Below are positions 12,561 through 25,189 of a stretch of DNA of 64,000 bases, one piece after another. The notes under the pieces were generated by a model that was not told where the DNA came from, made no database searches, and was given only the letters and a program-made list of their open reading frames with translations. This stretch comes from Botryosphaeria dothidea. Its lineage: Eukaryota; Ascomycota; Dothideomycetes; Botryosphaeriales; Botryosphaeriaceae. Numbering within the stretch: position 1 is the first letter of the stretch; the number at the start of each line of letters is the position of its first letter. Location: NCBI GenBank assembly GCA_011503125.2, contig WWBZ02000082.1, forward strand, positions 868,001 through 932,000, read 5' to 3'. The position numbers and the translations under genes are program-made.

Positions 12561-13607
12561 GGCTGGTGACGACGATATCCTTAGCGATCAGCGGTGGAAG
12601 TGAATCTGCAGCAGACAGACGATAGCTGCATAGGCAAGAGTAGTGACACCAATGGCGTTGTTGTGGGCGGCGTTCGCAGCGACGCGCGATTGAATTGGCG
12701 ATTGGGAAGACGCGACGACGCGTCGGTCGGGAAGGGAAGCGGCGCATTTTCGGCGGACCTCGTCCTGCGCGGCGGTGCGGCCCGCCTGGAGGCATGGCAC
12801 CGTGCTTGTGCAGTCAGAGGTCACACGCGCCCAAGGTTCCCAGTGCTGGAGGCGTTGAAACATGCTCAGCTTGAAGATATCCTGTCCCGTGCAAGCGATG
12901 CGCAAGCGTAACTAGGGAAGAGGTGCCGAACTCCGAGTTGATGACAGCGACTTTGAAGGGTTGCTGCTGGGCCCTTGGCCCCAACCCTGCAGGGCAGCAT
13001 GTCGGATTTGGTGATCGAGTCCTTCGGCACCCGCTAAGTACTTGTGACGGAAAGAAGTGACGTCGACGTTCCATCAGGAAAACCATGCGGTGCAGAGTAG
13101 CGATAGAAGTTTGTGTACCACGACAATTAGCTTTTCCGGTCAGGCCAATATACCTTTATTGTCCATGTGATATTCGCACAGATAAGGGATGCTGCGTCCT
13201 CTGCGTGCTGCCAGCGCCTTCTACATGAAACAATCATAAAGCACCGTTTCCACGTCTAGACGAGCGATACCCGTAATCGCCATAGGAGTTTTAGTGATTG
13301 GATAAAGCCTCCCGCTGGAAGACGTATTCGCCAGCATACATTGCAACCTAGTTGGACGGCCCAAATACGCTACAGCGGCAAGTTCGATGCAAGACGGGCT
13401 CTTTATGCCACCCTTTGACAGTCCAGCAGAAGCATAGGACGAAGTGAAAGATATCAAGAAAGTGATTTGAATTGAGTACAGTGATCTCTTGTAACATACA
13501 TTCCAGTAGAGGGCATTTCTATAGTTATAAAGTACTATCACGTTAGTTTGGTAGACACTCTCGCGCTTGAGATGCGCCCCCCCCCCAAAAGTGCGTCTCG
13601 TTGTAAA
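12561..13607. other. Intergenic region upstream of DNMT5
   Basis: Holds the DNMT5 promoter and the 3' flank of the peroxiredoxin gene. A run of ten C lies at 13577-13586, just past the peroxiredoxin stop. No gene or RNA is recognised. Confidence 0.5.
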
Positions 13608-14448
13608 TCAACCCAGAACCTTGTCCGCGGCGGAGACTTCACTTGTGGTTAGAAAACCCATTTGTTTGAAAGATTCGGCAAAGACACCTACCATTCACAC
13701 CGGTTTTGTCTGGTTCAACATGCGCCTCTTTGACCTTGCCATCTTCGACAACAAGAGCATAACGCTTACTGCGCTCATTCCCAAAGATAGCACGGCTATC
13801 AAAGGAGAGGTCTAGAGCCTTGGTGAAAGCACCAGCAGGGTCGGCAATGAAACGAATCTGAGATGCAATTAACAGAAGAGCCAGACAGGACTACGCGGGT
13901 CTGATTCATACGCCACTCTTGCCAGCAGGATCAAGAACATCGCCCCACGCTTTCATCCTGTTCGGCTTAGTCAGTACGACGTTGCTGAAGATTCGGCCGA
14001 AAGACAACAGTAGCCTTACACGAAGGGATCATTGACTGAAACAACAAAGACCTGACCGGCATTCGCGAGCTTGGGATGAGAAATGTAGCCAGGCACATGG
14101 CTGGACGAGCATGCCGGGCCTTGATGCTTGGTGGTCAGCGCTCAGGACGTCGCGCACACGCATTTGACCGCGGGTTCTTACTGTACGCTGCGGGAACGCC
14201 AATGATCTGAGGTGCAATTAAGAAAGTCAGTTGGCGGCCGGTGCAGACGCAGCTGAGAGACTCACGAGTCCCTTGCCTTTCAGCTCCTTGGCGATACTGA
14301 TCTTATTGCCGGGGCTGGCCTCCATGAGCTCGACATCAGGCACGGCGTCACCAACGCGCACGAAGGCGCGGGCAGAGGCGTGGAAGGCAGCGGCGGGGGC
14401 GCGCGTGAGGCGCGGGAGGGCTGAAGGAATACGACGGGCAGCAAGCAT
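13608..14448 (-). CDS. Mitochondrial-type Prx5/Asp f 3-like peroxiredoxin (182 aa)
   Basis: Six exons: 14448-14266, 14206-14182, 14119-14020, 13957-13912, 13857-13692 and 13636-13608. All have GT-AG introns and the frames join exactly. The product is a thiol peroxidase reducing H2O2 and alkyl hydroperoxides. The peroxidatic cysteine is Cys73 in SPACSSSHVPGY, where Ser replaces the usual Thr of PxxxTxxC. FVVSVNDPFVMKAWG and FIADPAGAFTKALDL are typical of the Prx5 subfamily, and the C-terminus NVSAADKVLG matches the fungal Asp f 3/Pmp20 type. The first 30 or so residues are rich in Arg and Ala and lack acidic residues until Asp37, which suggests mitochondrial import. Exon 2 is only 25 nt and exon 6 only 29 nt. 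It is transcribed divergently from the Skn7 gene. Confidence 0.92.
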
Positions 14449-15546
14449 CGTGTCAAGTGCTGGTGGCGTCGGTGTTGCTGGAGCGTGGACGTCACGCAGC
14501 GCTGGGGGCGCGGCGGAGCGTGCTTCGCCGGGGATTGCAGATGGGACTAAGCGAGCCAGGCTGGCAGGCGCAGGGAGGTGCCGCGCGGTGCAGCTAGGTG
14601 GGACGCCGGAAGTCAGGATGCACGCCGATGACAGCGGCGGCGGCATACCTGGGAAGTCGATTCAGACGGGCAATCCTAAATGAAGATCGCAGGCCGTGGC
14701 GCCCGCCTGCAGCTCTCGGGAGCGCGGCCGCGAGGTGCTACGCCGCCTCACTGGGCGAATCGGCGGCTTGCAGGTCGCCTCAGACTTTTCAGCATCGCCG
14801 GCGCGCTGGGCGATCAAATCAGGCGCGGGCGCGCGAGCAGCTTGGTCCTGTCCACTGCCGCGCCGATCTCCTGGACGGCTGTCCTCGCCTTTTGGCCCGC
14901 GGTCGCGCAGTTCAACTGCTCAAAACAAAGGCTCTCGCTCGACGCGCCTTCCCAGAACCAGCTGCAGCGCTCTGCCCCGATCAGCCGCCCGCCGCCTGCG
15001 CTCGCTCTCCTTCACGCTTCGCACGCCAAGGCCCCGCTGCGTCCCAGCCCGTCGAGTCCTCCCCGCGTCCAAAGCTCGCTCGCCAGAGAGCTGCCGCGAA
15101 GCTGAGGCCGTGTTCATCTGGTAGTGCTCCTCTAGTACCGCCCGCCGCCCGCCAATAGCTCGCGCCAGCATTCTCCGAGCCCACCTCATCCCTCAGGACC
15201 TCCGAGTCCTCGCTCCTCTGCGCTGCATCACCGGCCTCATCTCCCGTCCCGCGCGCATCCCATCGCATCGTGATAGGCTTCGTCCTGCTCAACCTTAAAC
15301 CCGACGAAGACGAGTCCCTGGCCGCTGGGCTCTTGACGTAAACGGCACCCCTGCCTGCGACGGCCCGTCTGCCGCAAAGACGACTGTCGCGCCCGCCAAC
15401 CTACACCTCCCGACCCATCCAGTGCCATTGCCCTTGAGCACCAAGGCCGCCCGAGCGTGTTCCTATCACGCTGGCCCACTTTGACTGCCGACGCTGTGCT
15501 CCTTCAACCGCCGCCGGCGCGCGACCACACCTGAGCCCGCGACACC
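14449..15546. promoter_or_regulatory. Shared divergent promoter region of peroxiredoxin and SKN7
   Basis: About 1.1 kb separates the two start codons. The right half is GC-rich and pyrimidine-rich and probably forms the long SKN7 5' leader. I could not pick out a convincing Yap1 or Skn7 site by eye. Open frames here overlap on both strands and look non-coding. Confidence 0.55.
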
Positions 15547-17816
15547 ATGGAATCCAGCAACGCCAGCCAAGGAGGCGCCGGAGGCGGAGGCGGAGGCTCT
15601 AGCAATTCGAGCGACTTCGTGAGTGACGCCCAGCCCAACGCGCCCTCAGATGCCTGCAATCCGCAATGCTAACTGCCGGGATAGGTCCGCAAGTTGTACA
15701 AGTGCGTGCTCTTAGGCCCGCTATCTCTGCGTTGTGCACAAGTACTGATCCTTTTTGCAGAATGTTGGAGAATCCGTCCGATGAGAGCGTCGTGAGATGG
15801 GGAAACGAAGGAGACAGCTTCGTTGTGTTGGAGGTACGCGACCACGACTAGCAAAGTCCGCAGCGCTAGAACTAACCCTGGCGCAGAACGAAAAGTTCAC
15901 CAAGCACATCCTCCCCAAACACTTTAAGCACAGCAATTTCGCCAGTTTCGTCAGACAGTTAAACAAGTACGATTTTCACAAAGTCCGGCACAATAATGAA
16001 GAGAACGGGCAGTCACCATACGGCGCGGGAGTGAGTGAACTCGGCCTGTGTCGTGCAGCACGGTATTGATTCGTCATCTAGGCATGGGAGTTCAAGCACC
16101 CGGATTTCAAAATGAACAATAAAGATGCCCTGGATAACATCCGAAGGAAAGCGCCTGCGCCAAGGAAGCCCAACGCCAATCCGGAGGACATGGTTATTCC
16201 TACGCAGCAGATGGACATGTTCAACACCCAGCTGATGGCAACGCAGCAACAGCTGCAGCAGTTGCAGGAGCGCTACAACGAGTTGAGCATCCATCACTCT
16301 ATGCTGCTGCAAGAGCTGGTGGGAATGCAGAAGACGATTGTCAACCATGAGCATATCATGCAAAGCGTCATGAGCTTCTTGCATTCGGTCGACGCTCAGC
16401 GAAGAAGAGACAGCAGATTGGTTAACCCGTTCCCTGGAGAAAGCGCTGGAGCACAAAATGGAAACATGGATCCCTCAAACCAGCAGATGCCGTCAGTCGA
16501 AGATGACGCCCCGGCATCACCTCTACAACATGCTTCCAAGCTGCTCAGCGAGACCAATGCGGACGTCATGCTCAATCCTCGCAATTTGGAGCACATGAAC
16601 GAGTTAGCCATGCGCATGAATGGCACTCTGACCACGCCGCCACCGGATTTGATTCGCAACGGAACCCGCCCAGCAAGTCGCGGTGCTGCACCTCACTCGG
16701 CAAGCTCCTCAACTTCCATGCGTCTGGGTGACATCGACAACCTAGTCTATCCTGTCGGTCAGAACAACGGCATCGATCCAATGTACAGCGAGCACATCAA
16801 CAACATTCCGTATCCGATGCCGTCGAAGCCGGTCGAGAACAACGAACCTAGGTATCGTCCCCCTGAGCAGCGCAAGAAGAGTGCACAAGTGGATCCTGGG
16901 TGGATCCGGCAACCCCAGATCCTGCTCGTGGAAGATGATCATACGTGTCGGCGCATTGGAAGCAAGTTTTTATACGCCTTCAATTGTGCGATTGACAGTG
17001 CTGTGAGTTCACTCTGCATGATTCCGGTTACGCAGCTGCTAACGTGGTGCTCAGTTGGATGGCCTTGAGGCTGTAAACAAGATGAATCAAGGCTCGAAAT
17101 ATGACCTGGTCCTCATGGATATTATCATGCCGAATCTCGATGGAGTATCTGCTTGCCACTTAGTCCGGCAATTCGATTCTACGCCTATCATTGCGATGAC
17201 ATCTAACATTCGAAGTGACGATATTTCCATGTACTTCCAGCATGGTAAGTCTACAATGCAGCCTATGTAGGATTCTTTTGCTGACCAAGCATTAGGTATG
17301 AACGATGTTCTGCCTAAGCCCTTCACCAAGGAGGGGTTGCTGCAAATGTTGGAGAAACACCTCGCGCACCTGAAGAAGCCAGGCATGGACGCTATGGTTC
17401 CACCCGCCGTACAGGCGCCTCAGCCTGTCCCGCAGAGCTCGAACAGACCGTCGCTGAAGGACGAAGATTCTCCTGCTAAGTCGCCAGCAACTGGAAGCAA
17501 CTGGAATTCGCCTAGCCAGCTCCCTGGAGTGTCTCCTGTCGGGAGCAGCGTCGCGGACGAATATATGAACACTGTACCCGGTCACCCAGGTCCATATGGC
17601 GTTCCCCCTGGTGCCGCTCCGTTGCAGGCAGGCATGCAGTACAACACATCTCCACAAATGGCGATGGGAGCGCGGCAGCAAGCTAATCAGCATCGAAGAC
17701 AAATATCAGAAATTTCGGGGGGGGACGACATGAATGCGCCGAACAAACGACAGCAGATGTATGCTAATCCCCAATTGCAACCGCAGGCGATGAATCCGAT
17801 GCAAAGACCTCGGTAA
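15547..17816 (+). CDS. SKN7: Skn7-type HSF-domain response regulator transcription factor (645 aa)
   Basis: Seven exons: 15547-15618, 15685-15701, 15761-15833, 15887-16030, 16082-17002, 17055-17244 and 17296-17816. A Gly/Ser-rich start is followed by an HSF-type DNA-binding domain (about 24-125; [21 protein letters not shown]). Next comes a Gln-rich coiled coil (about 150-205), then a disordered linker. The receiver domain starts near residue 380 with acidic-pocket residues Glu386-Asp387-Asp388 and phospho-acceptor Asp431 ([13 protein letters not shown]), and ends with the conserved Lys of DVLPKPF. A Pro/Gln-rich tail ends the protein. In fungi Skn7 receives phosphate from the Sln1-Ypd1 relay and also acts with Yap1 on oxidative-stress genes such as peroxiredoxins. 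Exon 2 is a 17-nt microexon inside the DNA-binding domain. Confidence 0.97.
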
Positions 17817-18715
17817 CGCCGGGCGCGAATTTGATCATTTCAAGAGACATTCGATTTTTCCAGGCGCGAGGAGCAACCGTGTGCTAGGTGTTTCACGATG
17901 CATCTGGTGTTTTTTGGTTTGGGACTACGCCTCATTTTGACCACGCCTCAGGCTTCCTCGCTTCCAATTGCTCCGATGGGACAGCCTCGGGAAGTACAAG
18001 GAAATTTATCGGCAGCAAACTTGGCCTGCCACGGAAATTCATGACAAAGAGACCAAAAATTTAGAGGAGGAATTGCAAATGAGCCGGGTCAGGACCTCGG
18101 GCCGCCGGGAGCGGCCACATGGGCGAAGGCGTCAACTGGTAGGGCGGATTTTATGGGGGATGCGACAGGGCCTCCCCATGGGATTACCCATTGTACAATC
18201 TTGTCCTCGCTCGTATCAAGACGGGCATCTCATGGAAATTTACCATTGATATTTTTTGACGTATTGTCTTGTAGCAAAGGGGGGGGGCATACTTGACGCT
18301 ACGTGATTTCTCTTTCGGACCTACTGCGAGCAATAGCAAGCAATTTCAGCAAGCATGCATGGGACCTGAGAATCTTTCCGGTGCAAGAGAATAGAATTAT
18401 TGATTGGTCGATTTCGCTCTTGGTGTATGGTCCCTGTGCTGAAAATCGAAACTTTAGACTGCGATAATTTGGTTTTGCCACCAAGGCTATCAAACGGTGA
18501 CAGACAGTCCAGGGGCTTGCGGCAGGTGAATGAGCTTGATTGCGGGAACGGGGGAGTCGTCAGAGGCCAGGCACAAGGCAGGGCATCCCCGCGGCAGCTG
18601 GAAGCCGCACACCCAAATTCCGAGTCATGCATGTCCCGCCGCTTTGACTCAATCCGCGCTTTTGAAGAAAACACCACCGCGTCACTACAGCACCACACGA
18701 CGGACCTCGCGCACC
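17817..18715. other. Intergenic region between SKN7 and eIF2B epsilon
   Basis: SKN7 3' untranslated region and the promoter of the next gene. A run of nine G lies near 18281. No further gene recognised. Confidence 0.5.
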
Positions 18716-21090
18716 ATGGGCCCCAAATCGAAAAAAGGCGCCTCGAACGACAGGCAGCGATCTGCGGAGGAAGAAGTCGAGGACCCTCTTCAGGCCGTGG
18801 TGAGTTTCTTCGTCAGAACGATCCACCACTGCGTCATACTAAGCTCGCCGTAGGTACTCGCGGATCCCTTCGAGACGCGCTTCAATCCCTTTACGCTCGA
18901 ACGTCCTCGGGTACGTCTAACTCTTCTCCTTGATGTATCAGAACGGACGCTGAAACCGTACGCAACAGTGTCTGCTCCCTCTCGCCAATACACCGTTGAT
19001 CGAATATACTTTTGAGTTCCTTGCGAACGCCGGGGTCGAGGAGGTATTTGTGTACTGCGGTGCCCACACCGACCTGGTTGAGGAATACATTCAGTATGTC
19101 GTAAATGAACACTTTGCGCGAACGCAACTGACACAGAGCCCCAGAGAGTCAAAATGGTACTCGCCTTCGTCGCCATTCTCCAAGGTCGAGCTTGTGCGTT
19201 CGGCATCCCACACAATTGGCGATGCCATGCGTGATCTGGATCAGCGCGGATTCCTCGTCGGAGACTTCCTCATAGTATATGGCGACGTCATCAGCAACCT
19301 ACCGCTCGAGGCGGCGCTGGCGGCACATAGGGCGAGAAGGGCGAAAGACAAGAATGCGATCATGACCATGGTGCTGAGGGAGGCTGGGACAGTACATCGT
19401 ACCAAGGCACAAGAAGCTCGGCCAGTCTTTGTCATAGATCCCACAAAGGACCGATGCCTGCACTTCGAGCAAATGCATTCCAGAGAGCATTCGGATAAGC
19501 ACTTTGTCAGCATTGCGCCTGATTTGCTGGCTGAGAACATGGAGCTTGTAGTTCGCACAGACTTGATTGACTGTGGCATCGACATCTGCACCCCGGATGT
19601 TCTAGCCCTGTGGAGCGACAACTTCGATTTCCAGGCACCACGAAGGGGTTTCCTGCATAGTGTCTTGAAAGACTACGAGCTCAATGGTAAGACCATTCAC
19701 ACGCATGTGGTGGACGATCACTACGCTGCACGTGTACGGAACCTTCAGGCCTATGATTCGGTCAGCCAGGATGTTATCTCCAGGTGGGCATATCCACTCT
19801 GCCCAGATAGCAACCTTCTCCGCGGCCAAACATTCAGATTCGGGAAAGGAAACATCTACAAGGAAGACGGCGTGATCCTAGCACGGTCATGTGTTATCAA
19901 CCGCGGAACCGTCATCGGAAAGGACAGCAGCATTGGAGACGGTAGTGTCATTTCAAACAGTATTATTGGCCGGATGTGCTACATCGGAAGGAACGTTACC
20001 ATTGAAGGGGCTTACATCTGGGATAACGCTATTATTGGCGACAATTCGGTGATCAAGAAGGCCATCATCGCTAACGAGGCAAGCATTGGCAAGAGATGCA
20101 CAGTCGAGCCAGGAGCGCTGGTCTCTTACGGTGTACGGATTGCAGATGGTGTCACTGTTGATGGAACAAGCCGAATTACTAGAGCGAAGAGGAAGAGGCT
20201 AGAGGGTGGAGAAGTTGAGAGGGCACAACCCGACTTCAAGATTGTTGGTGAGAATGGAGACGGCATCGAATACGTTGATCCGGACGAGGACGACGCGGAT
20301 GAGATCGTTGAGGGCCTTGTGCCAAAGAAGTCCAGTAAGTGGCCCAGCGTATGCACTGAGAAGCATGTCGCTGATCTGATCCGATGCAGTCTACAACCTC
20401 GCGAGCCTCTCACTGTCCGTTGAGTCGATTTCTACCCTCAACTCTGAGTCAGACTTTTCCGAAGAGGGGCTGCGACAGGAGCGGTCCAGAGGTGGCAGCT
20501 TCGTCTCGATCAATTCAGACACTTCAAGTCATCATGCCGCCAATTTCGACCACGAGGCGGTCGACAGTATGCTAGACTCGTTCCGCAAGGGCGATGACTC
20601 GGCAAACATTCAGCTAGAGTTAGCATCCCTTCGTATGACGACGAACGCATCGGAGCATCAGGTGCGGAGAGCGCTTGTCATAGCTCTGGTGCGCCGGATC
20701 TCCGAAGTCGTCCAGTCTGGACAGGGGGTCAAGCAAGCCACAGATCAGGTGCTCAGTCCACACCAGAGCTTGATCTCCCGAACAATGTTCGATAAGGAAG
20801 TGTCCAACAAATCAGACCAGGTTGACTTCCTCCTGCTGCTGCAATCGGATTTGACGCACCGCAATGATGGCGACAGCATTCTGCTCCACGCGTCGATGAA
20901 ATTGTTCGAAATGGACGTCCTGGAGGAGGAAGCGTTTGAGCAGTGGTGGGCAGATGCCAAGTCCAGCGAGAACGAGGCATTAGAAAGGATCAGGGGCAAA
21001 ACACAGCAGTTCATTGATTTTCTGGCACAGTCGGATGAGAGCAGCGAGGAGGATGAGGATGACGATGACGATGACGAGGATGACGAATAG
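18716..21090 (+). CDS. GCD6: Translation initiation factor eIF2B epsilon subunit (718 aa)
   Basis: Five exons: 18716-18799, 18854-18910, 18969-19093, 19145-20334 and 20390-21090. This is the catalytic subunit of the eIF2B guanine-nucleotide exchange factor that recharges eIF2 in the cytosol. A nucleotidyltransferase-like domain opens the protein (VLADPFETRFNPFT, CLLPLANTPLIEYTFEFL, FLIVYGDVISN). It is followed by a left-handed beta-helix of hexapeptide repeats (about 325-420; GTVIGKDSSIGDGSVI). The C-terminal W2/HEAT domain carries aromatic-acidic boxes (FEQWWADAK, about 660) and ends in an Asp/Glu-rich tail encoded by GAT/GAG repeats. Length matches the family. Its start (MGPKSKKG, basic) lies at the first ATG of the frame. 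Confidence 0.96.
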
Positions 21091-21765
21091 ATTAGATAGT
21101 GCAGATCCGCAGCTGGGCCGAGGTCCACACGAGCATGCGCCGGCGGCAGAGGCTGATGAAGGGGTCTCTGGCAATCCAGAATGGAATGGGAATGGGCTTC
21201 GAAAAGCATCCGTGACTCGCAGGAAGACTTTTTTTTTCTTTCCCTTCATCCTGCAGTACCCGGCAATGGTGCCGCAGGCGGGCGCGGTTGCCTCCGCGCG
21301 AACGCCCGGTTAGTGGCAGGCCGTGTCCGTCAATGCGTCCCTCTCTCTCCCGGCCTGCCGCCTATCGCTGCCAGTGCTGTCATGACCTAGCCAACGTGTG
21401 CCTGACCCTTCAGCGCTCCAGCTGACTCTCTTACCTGGAACATATCCACGAACTCGCCCTCTTTCGCCTCTCTCCGCCACACGACTTCCGCCCACGCTGC
21501 AGCCGCGCCTCAACTACATCTCGCGTGTCTGCTGACCGTCGCTCACCTAACCCTCCTCCCTTCGTCCCTGCGAGCAGCCGATTCCGTCATCACGGCGGAT
21601 TCGGCTCCTTGACCACCACCCACCACGCCTTCCGCCTCCAAGAAGCGCAAGGCCTCCGAGTCCGACGCCGCCTCGACTCTGCCCAACAAACGCCCGGAGA
21701 CGGCCTCCACGCGTCTGACCAAGCAGGCTCTCCCCGCAACACCCCTCACCACAGCCTCGCCCTCG
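21091..21765. other. Intergenic region and leader of the Ariadne gene
   Basis: Pyrimidine-rich promoter. The last 110 nt are open in frame with the downstream gene and would encode a basic Ser/Thr-rich stretch (KKRKASESDAASTLPNKRPE), but a TGA precedes it and no ATG is available in frame. Confidence 0.45.
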
Positions 21766-23507
21766 ATGGATTCCGACGACGATTTCAACAGCCCGCAGTC
21801 GAGCGAGGATGACTTCATGGCAGACGATGACAGCGACGTGAGCCTGCAGGACGGTATGCCTGCTTGACCCCGCAATACCTTGGCCGCTCAAAGCAGTCGT
21901 GTATACTAACTCGGTTCCCCGCTCACTGTAGATTCCGACCTCGACATCGAGGATGCCGACATCGCCTTTGACTCGCAAGACAAGGACATCAAGCCAGGCA
22001 AGAAGTCCTATGAGGTCGACTTCAAGGTCTACAGTCCGGGCGACATCCAGGCCTACCAAAACCGCGTCATAGATGAAGTCTCGCAAATTATCGGCCAGCC
22101 TGGAGAATCTACCGCCATCCTGCTGCGGTACACGCGATGGAACAAGGAGAGGCTTATCGAGCAGTACATGGACAAGCAGGAGGAGCTTCTCGAGGACGCA
22201 GGTCTCGGCGACGACGTTACTACTGTCGCGAAGATTACCAAAGCAGGCCCGGACTTTATGTGCGACATCTGCGCTGACGACGACCCGGAACTGGATACGT
22301 ACGCTATGAAATGTGGTCACAAATTCTGTGTGCCGTGCTGGAAACAATACCTCTACACCAAGATAAAGGATGAGGGTGAGGCAGCGCGTATAAAATGCCC
22401 AGGCTCGGACTGCAACCGAATCGTAGACTCGAAATCTCTCGAGCTCCTTGTTGCCACAGACCTCAAGGATAGGTATGTCTCGACCATGCACGGGCTGGGC
22501 GACCTGGATGACGCTGACCTTTGACTAGATACCACGTGCTGTTGACTAGGACATATGTCGATGACAAGGAGAACCTCAAGTGGTGCCCCGCCCCTAACTG
22601 CGAGTTTGCCGTGGACTGCCCCGTCAAGCAAAAGGATCTGTTGCGGATTGTGCCCACCGTCATCTGCGAATGCAAGCATCACTTCTGCTTCGGTTGCTCA
22701 CTCAACGACCACCAGCCTGCACCTTGTGCGCTGGTCAAGAAGTGGCTGAAGAAGTGCGAGGATGACTCAGAGACTGCCAACTGGATCTCTGCAAACACCA
22801 AGGAATGTCCCAGGTGCCACTCGACAATTGAAAAGAACGGGGGCTGCAACCACATGACCTGCCGCAAGTGCCGTCATGAATTCTGCTGGATGTGCATGGG
22901 AGTGTGGTCCGAGCACGGCACCAGCTGGTACAACTGTAACCGTTACGAAGAGAAGAGTGGCTCTGAGGCCCGGGATGCGCAGGCCAAGTCGCGCCAGTCC
23001 CTCGAGCGATACTTGCACTACTACAACCGCTACGCAAATCACGAGCAGTCCGCCAAACTCGACAAGGACATCTATCTTAAGACTGAAAGAAAAATGACGC
23101 AGCTCCAAACCTCATCTGGGATGTCATGGATTGAAGTTCAGTTCCTCGAGCAAGCGTCCCAGGCTCTCCAGCAATGCCGTCAGACCCTGAAGTGGACATA
23201 CGCTTTCGCCTATTACCTTGCCCGCAACAACCTGACCGAGATTTTTGAGGATAACCAGAAGGATCTCGAGATGGCTGTTGAGAACCTCAGTGAAATGTTT
23301 GAGAAGCCTGTCGACCAACTCGCGGATTTGAAGGTTGAGATGATGGACAAGACGTCGTACTGCAACCGCCGGCGAGTCATCTTGCTCAGCGACACAGCTG
23401 ATAATCTGAAGTCAGGTAAGGATGGGTATCCATTGCAATCAAATGTGCTAGTGTGCTAACATTTGGCTTTAGGGAACTGGGAGTTCAACGTCAATCTGTC
23501 AAGCTGA
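21766..23507 (+). CDS. Ariadne-type RBR E3 ubiquitin ligase (516 aa)
   Basis: Four exons: 21766-21853, 21932-22472, 22529-23415 and 23473-23507. It transfers ubiquitin through a Cys-linked intermediate. After an acidic N-terminus (MDSDDDFNSPQSSEDD) comes a UBA-like region (about 60-105), RING1 (CDICADDD...CGHKFCVPCW), an in-between-RING zinc domain (WCPAPNCEFAV...CKHHFCFGC) and RING2 with the predicted catalytic Cys316 (NGGCNHMTC). The C-terminal half is the helical Ariadne domain (RYLHYYNRYANHEQSAKLD) that autoinhibits human HHARI. It ends GNWEFNVNLSS, typical of the subfamily. Frame and splice sites are clean. The start may lie further upstream, because the frame preceding the ATG looks coding. 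Confidence 0.93.
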
Positions 23508-25189
23508 GACGTTTTTTGATATTCGAATTTGTAAACGAAATTACAGGGATGCAATGGCGTTGAGAATGACAGCAAGACTGAAGCAAAGTAAGCTATGTGT
23601 GGCCACGTCAGTGGTAAACGTCTTCGCGCATGGCTTCTTGAGGTTCATGGATAACTTCTCCGGACCGGTTAAGGTCCTCAACCAGCAACGCTTCCTTGTC
23701 ACAGGTGCGTTGTGAGGACAGTATCCTATCCTGCAAGCATGCATACGATTGCGATCGAGATGCCCCATCCAAGGATACGTCCAATAGCGCCGTCTTCATA
23801 GTTTTCACATTTCTCTTTGAACCTGGGTTGGTAACGGCGCTTTGGGGAACGGGATGCATGCCGGAAGCCGGCCGGAAAGTGCAACTGGAGAGCATAGCTA
23901 GGGACCTTCCTTTCCATCACCGCAATGGTGTTTCTGGTCAAGCATGATGGCGTTTCTGTATGTTTAGCAGGGATTGACAGCGATCAATAGACTTGAGACT
24001 GTCGCTTTTTAGCCCGGATCATCTACAGCATAAGTTAGTTAGCTCAACTATCCGTCCGAAATTCACAGCATGATTGCTACGCCACGCCTCGATCAAAGCA
24101 GCCGATTTGCACGTGGGCTCGTGGATATGAAGGAAAAAGTCTAAAGATGTTCGATGAAGGGTTTGCCATGGTGCCGACGTCTGATTTGCTCGGAAATTCG
24201 TGTCGACAGCGGCACTGGGGGTATCCGACAGGCCTTGTCTGTTGCACGATCACTCTGAAACCCGGCTCTGGGAAGCTTTCATGATACAAGAACGGGCGCA
24301 CGTCTCAAGTGATTTGGCGCCTCACTTGAGTTTGTACAAGTAATGGGGCCAAGTGGTGAGGTTTATCCGTTTCTCCTTCCACACGCATCCGCAACCGTGC
24401 GGCAAAAAGCAAAATGGAAAGAATTTCTCATCATGAGATGACGCACCCAAAAAGCGAGGGCCGTTCCAAAAGTAATTCGACAGTACAGACAACTACGCAG
24501 AAAGACGGCCCGTTCAGGTCCAAGTTTCGGGACGATGGAATACATTAAATGCATGTGAGGGCGAAGTCTCCACGTTTGCAAGTACGGACGCCTCAAGGGC
24601 GGGCCAGCCCGAAGGGATCGCAAGCTGATGCAAGGGGATCCATGTCTTCAGATCTCGGGCTGAGGAACCCATGCAACTTGCGCTACAGGCCCGGCCAACA
24701 CCCTCTTTCCTTTTCCAGGCAACAACGCCGTCCGTGTTGCAGCGCGAAGAACGATGCGGCTGACCTCGAGCATCCCAATAGCATGCAAGCGATATCAACA
24801 TGCAGAAACGGGGCACTGCGGCCATCCAATCAGGCATGCCAAGTCTCGGATTGGTCTTCCGTGCAACCAACGCAGGCCAGGATGCTCGGACAACGAGCGG
24901 CCCAATCCTTCGAGTTTTTGCCAATCCATTACCCGAAAATGATATCGTCTGCAGTCCGTGGTCGCGCGCTCTTTCCTGCTTCGCTACCCGCCGGGGCTAG
25001 TCTGCCGCTGCTCTTGGCTGCAGCACGCTACCATGCCTATCCGCCACCGAGGAGCGGCATGCGTTCGACGTCGTTGAAAAAGCCCGGTTGACCATCTCTC
25101 CGCGCCTAGCTGGCATGTTCAGCTGGCTTCTCCTGTAGCCATTATCACTCTTGGACCTTGGACCCCACATCGTCGATAGTACTTGTGCC
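23508..25189. other. Gene-free stretch of 1.7 kb
   Basis: Read on both strands. Only short, overlapping open frames with no family resemblance; no tRNA or repeat structure recognised. The right end should contain the promoter of the permease gene. Confidence 0.5.

Noticed and set aside
13577..13586. Homopolymer runs (C at 13577-13586, G at 37003-37016 and 55091-55104)
   Set aside because: Simple slippage tracts in non-coding DNA; no regular spacing or flanking structure to suggest a function.
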